This document shows positions 46,560 through 57,276 of a stretch of DNA of 64,000 bases, piece by piece. The translations under genes and the position numbers were made by a program. The DNA is taken from positions 23,069,001-23,133,000 of the forward strand of contig OX387199.1 in NCBI GenBank assembly GCA_947561715.1, read 5' to 3'. The notes under the pieces were generated by a model that saw nothing but the letters and a program-made list of their open reading frames with translations, did no database searches and was not told the DNA's origin. Positions within the stretch are counted from its first letter, which is position 1. Each line of letters begins with the position of its first letter. Origin of the DNA: Ascidia mentula. Lineage: Eukaryota > Chordata > Ascidiacea > Phlebobranchia > Ascidiidae.

Positions 46560-47920
46560 CTGCAGCTTTTTTTGGAGATTAGCCTCCAGGGTAACCTATC
46601 CGCTAATAAGGAGTCCCATAAACCTTGTGCTTTGGCTGGATTTGTATTACCATTCTGCTGTAACCAAGTATAGAAGGTCTTTGTGTACCCAAAGTGTTGT
46701 AAGATATTTTAGACACGTATGTTGGCTTTTTTTGTTTGCGAAGGAACTGTGTCCCACTCCTCATGTAGACTTGCTACAAGCTGCAGAAACTTGAAGAAAA
46801 ATGTTGTATTTGGCTCAAAACCAAACTCTGTAACGAATATACCAACAGGTCAACAAGAGCAAATACTCACTCTTCGTTAAAATTTTCTAAAAAATGGTTT
46901 ACTGCGCTTTTTCATAATTTTGTCAAGCCATGGGGGCTGTTGCGCATGTGGTTGGGTTTTTGGCTGGGAATTGACATCGCCATACTTTTGACACAATGTA
47001 AGGTTTTCAAAGAAATAAGAGTCTTCAATATTTTGCTATGGAACAACCGACGAATTAACGAGCACCTCAAATCTGTTTTGGTGCAGAAATCGTGTTTGGA
47101 GATTGGTTTTGTTTGGTTAAAAGGTTTGGAAAACAGCGCTTTAAATTAAGAGGCAACATATGATTCTCATTATCTATCATACCCCCGCCCATGCAAAATT
47201 TAAGATATGGTAACGCTTTTATTTCTTTCCCATTATGGCTATAGTTATCTTCCCGATAAGGGTTATTCCTCTGGTCGCCCAAAGGTTCATAACTACATTG
47301 GCTTTTTCAGGGAAGGGAGAAAGTTCAATTCAATTATTTCCAGATCCTTTTATTATCACCGTAAGTCCGAAGCCCATTGAAGTCCAGTATGTTGAAAGGG
47401 TTTTATATTGCATGGTTTCAGCGATTCGGGCATACGAAAAAGGCAGAGAACTTTTCCATATTCGCTTTGCAATCAGTCATTTCACTAAAGTCCTAAAAAA
47501 TTTGAAAGATTTTAGAGAAATCAGTATCCGAACCTTTCGTAAAAACAATGGTATGGTCTGGAAATAGGGATGATTTTTATTCATGCAGACCACGAACAAA
47601 GTTAAGGAGAGTGGGTCATCTTGTCTGAGGCCACGTTCTATGTCAAACGATTCCAACAAATATGGTGTCGAAAATTTGCATGTAGGCCTATGTGGAAACA
47701 TGGTAATGGTCCCTAATGTAAATAATGTCGAACAGCAACCGGATATTTGACCCTATATATCGGTGCGGTTGGAAGCCGTGTCGCTCCTTCAATACAAAAC
47801 CACGTATCTTGCGTTGTCGACTTTTAAGGAGATCTTGTAGTCCATGTTTAGCAAAGGTATCGGGCGATAATTTGGGAATATAGAAAACCTTTCCCACTAT
47901 TAGGAAACAGGGTGAAAACT
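46560..47920 (-). pseudogene. decayed LINE ORF2 fragment
   Basis: The minus strand shows PHRYIGSNIRLLFDI and SFDIERGLRQDDPLSLTLF, clearly related to PHRYIGTNIRLLFDM and SFDIERGVRQGDPLSPTLF of the intact LINE ORF2. Near 47235-47310 and 46560-46900 other ORF2 regions can be followed. Stops, frameshifts and deletions are frequent. This is an older copy of the same LINE family carried inside the inverted-repeat element. Confidence 0.7.
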
Positions 47921-47959
47921 CCTTTAGATTGTGAACAGATATTCTACCTGATTAAGTTT

Positions 47960-48450
47960 CCGTTCTCTTGATATTGGTCAATATTGGCACCTACTACAAG
48001 AACGCCGAGCAGAATTGTTTTAATAGGGAAGTTTTTCGCATGCCGACATTACGCCATTATGCTGCTGATTCGCTATAAGCGGGTCGTCTTCAATGGGCGA
48101 TTTGAAGGTCATCCGGCACCTTAATTTCAAATTTGTTAATTGCATGTTGTAGAGCATTAAATTTCCGTTCCCTTGATATTAGTCAATATTGGCACCTATT
48201 GCAAGAACGCCGAGCAGAATTGTTTCAATAAGGAAGTTTTTCGCATGCCGACATTACGCCATTATGCTGCTGATTCGCTAAAAGCAGGTCGTCTTCAATG
48301 GGCGATTTGAAGGTCATCCGGCACCTTAATTTCAAATTTGTTAATTGCATGTTGTAGAGAATTAAATTTCCGTGCCCTTGATATTGGTCAATATTGGCAC
48401 CTATTGCGAGAACGCCGAGCAGAATTCTTTGTATTAGACTAGTTTTTCGC
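47960..48450. repeat. tandem duplication of a 200-bp unit within the right arm
   Basis: The block beginning CCTTGATATTGGTCAATATT and ending in AATTGCATGTTGTAGAG-ATTAAATTTCCG occurs at about 47965-48165 and 48170-48368, with a third partial copy to 48450. The left arm of the element has only one copy. Confidence 0.7.
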
Positions 48451-49052
48451 ATGCCGCCATTATGCTGAATCGCAAAACCAGGCGATTTTTTTAATTCGCG
48501 ATTTTTTTGATTGATACAGCTGCGGAAAATGTTGTTTAAATGTTTTTTGAGGTTTGATCTGCTTGCTCATCTCTGTAATTTGATTCTAATCCCCAAAAAA
48601 ACAATTTTTGAGTAAATGCCTGTTGTACCTTGTAGAATGTGGCAAATTTGCAAAATTATTCTGCCAGAATTCTGCCAGAATGAGGGTGGTGTGTGTGTGA
48701 CATGAGCATTGTCAGTTTGTGTGCAGTCAACCATATCATTCATGTTTTGACGTAATATTTTAACTTTCTACAACGCCACAAAGCAAGTGTTATGCTTAAA
48801 ATATTTTACCTTGTTTAAAGTGGGCTGTAAAAGTAATTTTGAAACGTTGATTGATATTAAAAACCAGGCTAATCACTTGATTGATAACTTGCACAGTTCT
48901 GCCCAGTCTAAAGTTTTCAACACATCTGGAAAATACGGTTACTGGTCTGTCGTAAGTGATGATTTTTGTGTGAAGTTTATTTGTATGTACGTTGTGCAAA
49001 GTGATTTGGGAAGTAATGATTTAAGTTATGATTGTGTATTTTAAGCAAAGTC

Positions 49053-52000
49053 ATGGCTGTTCCTCCAAGATGGTTAAACTGTCCTCGAAAAGGGTCATTA
49101 GTTGCTGAAAAGTTTCTACCCTTCAAAACTCCCCTTGATTCTCGATATGATTCAAATATACCTGAAGAATGCAGGTCTGTTCGTTTAACTTGACAAAAAA
49201 AAACCTTTGAGCTTGTGTGACAAAATCTTGAAACTTCTTGCAGTAGCATTGCTGGAAATTGTTTATTGCATAATCATGTTCTGGGTTTTAGGTTCAATCC
49301 AGAAATGCTCTTCATGTACTTGGCTGGGTTGAAAGTAAAATTGTCTCTTGTCATAGATTTGACAAATACAACCAGGTTAGCTTTCTTAAATGTCAATTTG
49401 CTTAATTCAGCTGTAGTAACTGCTGTCTCTTCCCATCAACATTTTTATCCAAAAGTGTGAAGCATACATGTATTTTTGCCTTACTGTTGTAACAAATCCT
49501 GTAGTGTTGCTAAGCAATGTGATATTTTGCACCAATAGTAACAAACCACACATACAGATTAAAACTAAATGCTTTAGCATTATTGGAATTATTCTAGAAT
49601 TTGTATGTTACTTTGTGTGAGGAATATTACTTTGTTCATTTGTAAGCATTGAACATGATATTGGTGTCATTGATCAAGTATTTCCCCCACAATATGTAGA
49701 TTTTACAACAAAAGGGAATTCACAGAAAAAGGAATTCTGCATCAAAAAATCTCATGCAGGGGGTCAGTTTGTGGTGCAGCAAAATATTCCAAATTAAAGT
49801 TTTCTTGTTTATGAAGTCATGGTGAATGCCCTGATGAACACTCGACAAAGTTATTTGTGGATTTTTGTGATCGGATAATCAGGAAAGATCCTTTATCTGT
49901 TATTGGAGTTCATTGTACCCATGGTTACAACAGGACAGGATTTCTTATCTGCGCTTATCTTGTTGAAAAATATGATTGGAGGTTTACATTTTTATTCCCC
50001 TCAAATAAACATTAATTAGAAGAAAAGTTGTTTTTCTGTTGTAGCGTCGAAGCAGCCTTCTCTGCGTTTGCTCAAGCACGACCACCAGGTATAATAAAAG
50101 GTCATTATATCGAAGAATTGTTTGCGCGTTATGGAGTTCGTGAAGACTCCCCTGCACCACCACCACTTCCAACTTGGCACACTGAATCTGATGATTCAAC
50201 TGGTAAATTAATCTGTATTTTGATTGCTTTATGATTCACATGATATATTTGTTATTACCCACTCATGAAAACTATGTGTATGTAAAAATGTAACAGAGGT
50301 TTATTTTTCCCATTTTTGTGTAGGTGTTGATGATGACGGTGCTTCTGTGTCACAACAACTTGAAAGACAAGTTAATGTTAGTTTCATCACTACTTTGATT
50401 CTGTTGCAAGTCATATTTATGCAATTTATTGTAGATGTCCTGATTGCCCTTTAGTGATAAAAGTGCTGTTAATTTGGTGCAGTGCTCAGATCTTAACTGG
50501 ACATGTAATGGTTTTAAAGGTAAAAAGAAAGCAGTTTCTTGATGGGGTTGAACTATCAGGAGTAGAGCAAGTATCAACACAACCAACATTACGTCAGGTC
50601 CAACAAATTGTCCAGTCCATGTGTAAATGGAATAAGTGAGTTTTTACATAAAAAGTTTTTCTTAAAAGATGAAATTATTCTATGCTAAAACTTGTTCATT
50701 TGTTCGTAAAGACTTCAATAAAAGTTCAATAAACTATTTTTGTTCATCTGCTTCCATCAGCATTAACAATAGAAATCTCACCCAATTTGCAGGAGGGGGT
50801 TTCCCGGTGCCCAACCTGTTTCCATGACGATGAATAATATGCGGATGGTAATTGAAAAGTCATACATGGTTAGTTGGAAAGCAGATGGTGCCAGGTACCT
50901 GATGCTAATCAATGGAAAGGATCAGGCTTACATGCTTGACAGGGACAATGCTGTGTTTAAAGTACGTAAAATTTACAATAGGCTTTTTATGGTTTGATGT
51001 TGTTATTTGTATTGCACTTGTTGGATGTATTTTGTGGTATTTGTTTGAAAAAAGGTGCTAACATGCACTTGTTGGATGTATTTTGTGGTATTTGTTTGGA
51101 GAAAGGTGCTAACATGCACTTTGTGGTATTTGTTTTTTAATCTCAATGAAAATTTAAAACCTGTTTTATTTCCTAGATTTCTAATCTTGATTTTCCGCGT
51201 CGAAAAAACCTGCAGGATTCCATTAAAGACACACTGGTTGATGGAGAGATGATCATTGATGAAGTTAATGGCCAAAAAGTCCCACGATATCTTGTGTATG
51301 ACATTGTTAAGTTCATGGTATGTGACATATACTTAACTGTTACTATATGGGTGAAAGTTTAGGCGCACATGATATCATGTGAAAGTTGGGTGTACATAAT
51401 ATCATGTAAAAGTTGGGTGCACATGATATCATGTGAAAGTTGGGTGTACATGATATCATGTGAAAGTTGTTGTGTTGACATAATATCTTGTGAAAGTTGG
51501 GTGTACATGATATCATGTGAAAGTTGTTGCAGACATGATATCATGTGAAAGTTGTTGTGTTGACATAATATCATGTGAAATTTGTTGTGTTGACATAATA
51601 TCATGTGAAATTTGTTGTGTTGTGCAGCATGACATAATACTTTCCTAATTCAGGGACAGCCAGTTGGGGATTGTCATTTTCAAAGAAGGCTGGAATGCAT
51701 CGATAAAGAAATTATCGGACCGCGACACGAAAAGATGAAACAAGGACTGTTGGATAAACGAAGAGAAACGTTCAGTGTCAGGAAAAAAGATTTTTGGGAT
51801 ATTTTTCAATCCCGGGAGTTGTTGGGTGGGAAGTAGGTATGGTTGGAATATATTTGTATGCAAAAAAGTTTTATAAATATCTGGTCTGAAACCAAATAAT
51901 CCAGCATTGAACTTGAAAAGGGAAATTTAAAAACATTCTGTATATTAGGGTTTTTGTCTTGTGGGTTATCTCTGGTGAGTTTTAAGGTATGGTACCAGGC

Positions 52001-53368
52001 TGCACTGATGACACATACTAGGTCGAACAGTAGCTCTGTCTGTGGCCACTTAGAACTTTGGTCATGTGTGTTTGTTTGTTGGTCATTGATATTTTTTTTG
52101 GTCAGCAATATTTGAAACATTTCTTGACCAGTCATTTTAAATGTTGATATTCTCATGATAGGTATGTTTTATTTTTTCAAGGTTTCAAAGCATGGTGTCA
52201 CATGAGGTCGACGGTCTTATATTCCAACCAGCATCAGCCCACCCAATAGATGTAAAGTTTATTAATATGTTGTTTTTACTAAATAGAAGATAGTGAGTTT
52301 AATCAAAACTTGCAACAAAAAGTTGTCTGGAAACAAATGTGTATTTACCGGGTTTATATTTACCAACTAACACCATTGCTGTCTGTTTGACGCAGAGTTA
52401 CAAACCTGGCAGAAATGATGAAATACTAAAGTGGAAACCAGCATCACATAATAGTGTTGACTTCAGATTAAAACTCCAGTCAGAGAAAGGTGTTGGTCTG
52501 GTTCCTACCACGATGGGTTACCTCTATGTGGGACAACTTGATGCCCCCTTTGCTAAAATGAAGGTAGATTACAAACAAAACCATTCCATAACTGTGGAAG
52601 TATTGTTGGAACTCACAAAACTATTCAAATAATATTTTGGGGTAAATTTCCTCTGACTTTATTACACCAAAGTAAATGTTATATACCCAACACTGGTTGG
52701 AGGCCATGTCATGTTTTAAAATCAACTTATTTGTTAATTTTGCCCTAAAGTTTTTATTTTAATAATTTTACTTGGAACCAAAAAGCTACTTGCCATTCTG
52801 GAAAAATGTAAAATAACATGAAATTTGTTAAAAAATGTTTGTCAATGAAATTATAAATTTGTGTGTTTGACACACTGCTGTTGCAGTTCAAACTGTCAAA
52901 CTTCCTTGGATTTTGTTGTAGATTACCAAAGAATTAAAAGATTACAACAACAAAATTATTGAGTGTAGCTTTGAAAATGGAGGCTGGAAGTTTATGAGAG
53001 AAAGAACTGACAAGAGTTTTCCAAACTCCTACACAACTGCCATGGGTAAGATATGACATGTGGTAGTGGCATGTGGCACTAGAGAGATTGTATATATGTT
53101 CCAGCTGTTTGCGAAAGCATTAAAAATCCTGTCACGAAAGAGTTGCTTTTACGCAAGATCGATGAGAAAGCAGCTCGATCGACAAAACTTCACAAATCAG
53201 GTTTGAATCAAAAATTCACGTAAAGTATTTTTTTATCATTTTATTTTTACCAAGGTTTTTTTCCCCAACACAGGAACCTCTTCCCACGAAACGTCATCAA
53301 GAAAACGTCAACGTAATGGGGATTTCCTGATGCCTCCGCCCACCCTAACGCCCCCTAAGAAGCAGTGA
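49053..53368 (+). CDS. RNGTT: mRNA-capping enzyme (RNA triphosphatase and guanylyltransferase)
   Basis: Fifteen exons: 49053-49174, 49292-49375, 49700-49762, 49817-49981, 50045-50202, 50324-50370, 50520-50635, 50793-50961, 51177-51317, 51654-51832, 52182-52251, 52396-52563, 52922-53045, 53105-53200 and 53274-53368. Together they give 598 aa (human 597) with every phase consistent. The N-terminal triphosphatase has the Cys-phosphatase loop [10 protein letters not shown]. The guanylyltransferase has the lysine-nucleotide motif KADGARY, then [17 protein letters not shown] and LKWKP, with the OB-fold RTDKSFPN. The enzyme removes the 5' gamma-phosphate of nascent RNA and adds GMP to make the cap, in the nucleus on RNA polymerase II. 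The acidic linker after residue 200 is shorter than in human. An AG lies 7 nt before the ATG. Two introns contain small tandem repeats. Confidence 0.96.
51015..51140. repeat. tandem duplication in RNGTT intron 8
   Basis: Two and a half copies of a unit of about 51 bp (CACTTGTTGGATGTATTTTG ... GGTGCTAACATG). Confidence 0.75.
51365..51630. repeat. minisatellite in RNGTT intron 9
   Basis: About nine copies of a 27-30-bp unit centred on the palindrome CATGATATCATG followed by TGAAAGTTG and GGTGTA or TTGTGTTGA. Two variant classes (27-bp and 30-bp tails) alternate in blocks. The array occupies most of the intron. Confidence 0.85.
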
Positions 53369-53483
53369 CGTCAACAATATTTACGTCAGCTACCTGAGTT
53401 GGTTTAAATATTTGCATCCGTGGCAAACCTTTTCTGCTTCAAGCGAACAATTCGATTTACGATTTAAACCGTTCATAAGCAAA

Positions 53484-53731
53484 ATGTTTCGAGTAAATCC
53501 GAACCTACTGCGACTGGTCGGTGTCATGTGTTACCGACGTTCTTACATCGGTGGAAATCAAGTGCGACGTTTTCCTGTTCTTTTTACTGCGTTTGCCACT
53601 AAACTCAAAAAACACAGAACAATCACGTAACAAAGAAGGCTTAGAAGAAGTAGCGCAAGTTAAAAGACCTACCACAAAGAGAAGTTTAGCAAAGGTTTCC
53701 GAAAGTATAAAAGTAGATGATAGGCAATTTT
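53484..53731 (+). CDS. possible small gene or first exon, unidentified
   Basis: ATG at 53484 gives MFRVNPNLLRLVGVMCYRRS, Arg-rich and without acidic residues, reminiscent of a mitochondrial presequence. The frame closes at 53630. A second open frame carries a polar, Lys/Glu-rich stretch to a stop at 53731. An A-run (CTCAAAAAACAC) could be the site of a frame change. No family recognised. Confidence 0.25.
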
Positions 53732-53934
53732 GAAGACGGTTTTGAATCACAGAAGAAATTGGTTTACAATGTGACATACGTTCCCCCCACGGCGGATTGT
53801 AACAGTTTAGTCATTGCGCATGAAGCCCCCCCCCCCCATCTCTGTATATGGAAGAGGGTTTCTTGGTCGGGAAATGCTCTTCTCGAACTCCTGCGTAACA
53901 GAGTTAATTGTGTGTAACAATAATGCGATGGGCC

Positions 53935-54150
53935 AGTCAGGCAGTCGGTTGCTAGAGGGTGCTGTTGATAATCTCCCAAAATATTGAGGTGGATTTTGTG
54001 GAAAAATGAATCACAGAACGTACACTCCAATGGTGATTTTCTGTTAGTCCCGACCCTTGTCTAGGAATTCTGGTCAAAATTATATTCGAGATAACTAATT
54101 TAGTCGCTCCCCCAGGGGCATTTCCCCCTATGTGCTGTCTCAATGCAGCT
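53935..54150 (+). mobile_element. further relic of the 0.83-kb DNA transposon family
   Basis: Resembles 16455-16640: GAGGGTGCTGTTGA, TTTTGTGGAAAAATGAATC and a C-rich TTTAGTCGCTCCCCCAGGGGCAT block in the same order. Strongly diverged and without ends. Confidence 0.55.
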
Positions 54151-54439
54151 GCAAACAATTTCTTTCTGTTAAGCAATAGCAGTCCCCCTTCTTCATGCTC
54201 CAATACTTTGTCACACGACTGATATTCCGCTACGCCAGGAAGGATAAAAAGTACCCGGAAATTGCATGAAGATATTCACCCTGGGTTTGATCAAAAAGAT
54301 CAGCTTATTATGATTGACACGCGAAGTCATGAAAATCCAGACGTAATTCGTAAACTTTTTACGCGGCGTCCAAAAGGTTTTGCTGACTCTTGTCTTGTCT
54401 GAGACATGGTAGCCTATGTATCGCGAAGAATGCTATATT

Positions 54440-54640
54440 ACAATGCTATTTCTATACATATAAATAAATATACAAATGCTATTTCTATATAGGTATAAAT
54501 GCTATTTATAATGCTATTTCTATATATCGCGTATAAATGCTATTTCTATATATATAAATAAATATATAAATGCTATTTCTATATATATAAATAAATGCTA
54601 TTTCTATATATCGCGTATAAATGCTATTTACATAACTACA
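54440..54640. repeat. AT-rich tandem repeat
   Basis: Repeated ATAAATGCTATTTCTATATA units with variable spacing, about eight copies. Confidence 0.75.
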
Positions 54641-55235
54641 AAATTTATGAATCAAGTCCTCCCCAGCTCATTGCGCATTAGTTCTGTTGCCTGCTTTTAT
54701 TTATAAATGGTCCGAACCTGGCGTTCGCGACCCATAAAAAGGCCTGTCGCCCAGCCCCGTGCCAGAATGGAAGATCTGCAGGAATGCCGAAATCCGTCTG
54801 CGTTCTGGTTGTTGATGCGTGTTCGATATTCAGAAAACTCCGTATAAATCTGACACCATTTCCGAATAACAATCTTTTATTAAGATGGCAAAACTTCACA
54901 GACATCAAAACAGCAAATCCAAGAGTTGAGTTATCAATTTAAACGTTCGGTATCGAAATAGTCAGAATGGCATTGAGTTAAGTGATCTGGTCTGAATGAC
55001 TGAATATTTGACAATGCATTACATCGCTTTTTAAACCTGCTTGCAACTTTCTTTCGTACAATACACTTCTTCAAGCTAAAAATGCCTTTAGGTTTAAATA
55101 TCCTTAATTCTAAATCATTACTCAATACAATATTAATCATCTTTTGAAAACTGTTTCCCTTTAACTTTATACAAATAAATTTAATTAATACAACCGCTTG
55201 AAACAAGGTTTTGTCACTGTAGATCCGGATCAATC
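54640..55235. other. spacer upstream of RPL24
   Basis: Should contain the RPL24 promoter. No TATA box is obvious at the expected distance and no other gene was recognised. Confidence 0.4.
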
Positions 55236-55237
55236 GT

Positions 55238-55263
55238 TCTCTTTTCAGCATCGGATCTTCAAG
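55238..55263 (+). promoter_or_regulatory. RPL24 5' leader: TOP-like tract or trans-splice acceptor
   Basis: TCTCTTTTCAG ends 16 nt before the start codon. The pyrimidine run could be a 5' terminal oligopyrimidine start, as in other ribosomal protein genes, or the tract of a 3' splice site without a visible upstream donor. Confidence 0.4.
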
Positions 55264-57258
55264 ATGAGGTGGTTGAAACTATATCTAAGAAAATCTTGGC
55301 TTTTTTCTTGTGTAAAGTAACGTTTTGTTATCATTTCTGCAACGTTAAAGTAATTTTTTTGTTTCAGGACCGAATTGTGCCAATTCAGTGGCCTAAAAAT
55401 CTACCCGGGTCATGGCAAGCGTTATGCAAGAATCGACGGGAAAACGTTTCATTTATTAAACGGAAAATGTCAGGCGTTGTTTCTTGCTAAGAAAAACCCC
55501 AGGAAAATTGCATGGACCGTTTTGTACAGAAGGAAACACAAAAAGGGGACCCAGGTTTGTGTGCAGTTGATTTGATTAAAATACCTTAACTTGCGCATGC
55601 TTTTCTACCTCCCTGCCAAATTGGTCCGGTTGGTTGCACGGCCTATCAAACACTTCCGTATCACCTAATTTTCCTCAAATGATCACTAGCACCCCATCTT
55701 CTACCCACATTGTGAAATCTTACTGGCCTCGCATATTGGTAGATTGTTTTATGCACAGTCCAACTAAACTAATTCTTTTATCAACAAAAATCGACGCAAA
55801 AAACTTTACAATAAATTTTTATCATTAATAACAATGCACATATAGGTATGCAAAATCAAAGACAAAAAATTATTTTAAATATTTTAACACAATTTTTTTA
55901 TGCAATCCATGTATCTCATTTTGACAGTTGTTGCATTTCTTTATTTTTAGGAGGAAGTCGTGAAAAAACGTTCACGAAAAACTGTGAAACATCAGCGAGC
56001 TGTTCAAGGTGCTTCATGGGGTGAAATTCTTGCAAAAAGAAACCAAAAACCTGAAGTTAGAAAAGCGCAGAGAGAGCAAGCTATCAAGTGAGATTACTTT
56101 TAAAGTGCAATTATAAAATTCATTCATTGCTGAAAAGAAACAAAATTAAATTTATTTTTTATATAGATATCAAACGTTTTAAAGTAAAATAGCTTTTAGT
56201 TTTTACACATATGGAAATATCAAATTCAGATAAAGGTTTTTTTGCCATTTAATTTAAATTAAAATATAGTTGTCAAGCATCAGTTTGGTTTCAGTTGAGC
56301 TTGATTCCTAATGAAATTTGTGGCACAAATGATTTGGTTTGAAAGGATTCCCCTCCAACATTACATTCATAGACTAAACCATGTTTAACAACTATTTTAA
56401 AGTAAGTAACTATTTACTTGATAGCATTTCATTACGAGTTTAAAATTTACAATAGAAAGGAGATTTAAACGTAGTAGGAAAAGTGGACAGAATGGTCAAT
56501 ATGACACACAAGAAAACCACTTGCCATTGCAAAAACATCACTACTAAAATAAGACCTTTCGTCATTAGACTGCCGAAAAATGACATTTGTTTTGTAACAA
56601 TGCTGGAAATGGCTAGTGCAGCCACAATGAGGTTTTTAGATCAACCTTAAAGAAAATTTCTGGTTTTCATCGGGATTTTGACAAAAAAAGCATACAGTGG
56701 CATTTGTTGAACCACAAAAACAAACCAAAATATTTCACGAAGGGGTGGGGGAACCCCCTCTGGATATGCCTATGTTCATTATTCTTCAACAATTTGGATT
56801 TGCAACATTTAATCCTAAATTATAAACCTTGACAAAAATAGGTAACTTTGTTGATTTATGTTGTTTGTGCAAAGTATTCACCTTGTAGGCCTTCTGCAGG
56901 TGTAATATTTGGTTGGCTGGTCACATGTTGCACACCCCTGCACTAAACAATGCTCTAATTAACCTTTTCCTTTACTTATTACTTAGCCTAATCTAAAGTG
57001 TAACTTTTACCTTGTGCATTGTTAGAAAATTGCATAATATTTGGAGAGAATTTTATGAGAATGTTTTTTTGTGTTTTCAAAAACATGAAAACCTTAAAAT
57101 GTTTGACATATGTGTGTTAAAGGGCGGCTAAAGAGAAGAAGAGGTCGGCTGAGCAGGCTAAAAAGGCACAGAAGTCGTCGACGAAAGCGGCTCCACAGAA
57201 AGGGAAGGCTGCGAAACATGTTCGTGGTCAGGCCCCTAGAGTTGGTGGAAAACGATAA
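55264..57258 (+). CDS. RPL24: 60S ribosomal protein L24 (eL24)
   Basis: Four exons: 55264-55268 (ATGAG only), 55368-55554, 55951-56087 and 57123-57258; 154 aa (human 157). The tiny first exon leaves M plus two bases, completed in exon 2 as [10 protein letters not shown]. Exon 2 encodes [16 protein letters not shown] and [11 protein letters not shown], exon 3 [20 protein letters not shown], and exon 4 a Lys/Ala-rich tail ending in APRVGGKR. All are hallmarks of eL24. The protein is part of the large subunit and forms an inter-subunit bridge. The stop codon TAA overlaps an AATAAA signal and the gene is followed within about 20 bp by a 3.5-kb minisatellite. No intronic snoRNA was recognised. Confidence 0.97.
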
Positions 57259-57263
57259 ATAAA
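57258..57263 (+). terminator. RPL24 polyadenylation signal overlapping the stop codon
   Basis: The stop TAA (57256-57258) shares its last A with AATAAA at 57258-57263. The next 30 bp enter the GT-rich repeat array (TTTGTGTGGTTGTTG), which is the composition of a downstream polyadenylation element. The predicted 3' UTR would be extremely short. Confidence 0.6.
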
Positions 57264-57276
57264 TACATGAACACTT

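Larger units (their letters stand above)
45239..48689. mobile_element. long-terminal-inverted-repeat DNA element (Mutator-like or fold-back)
   Basis: The ends are CCACCCTCATTCTGG...CCAGAATGAGGGTGG. The inverted arms extend about 480 bp (45239-45715) against 48689 back to about 47960, where the right arm contains extra copies of a 200-bp unit. The flanks share TGTGTGTGTGA (45228-45238, 48690-48700), a possible 9-11-bp duplication blurred by the GT microsatellite. Long TIRs with about 9-bp duplications suggest a MULE, but no transposase is visible. The interior carries a decayed LINE piece and, at 45720-45810, a fragment of the 0.83-kb transposon family. Confidence 0.65.

Noticed and set aside
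48787..49044. 85-aa plus-strand ORF just before RNGTT
   Set aside because: No family similarity; it lies in the upstream region and ends before the RNGTT start.
55555..57122. Intronic snoRNA in RPL24
   Set aside because: I found no convincing C/D or H/ACA box combination in introns 2 or 3.
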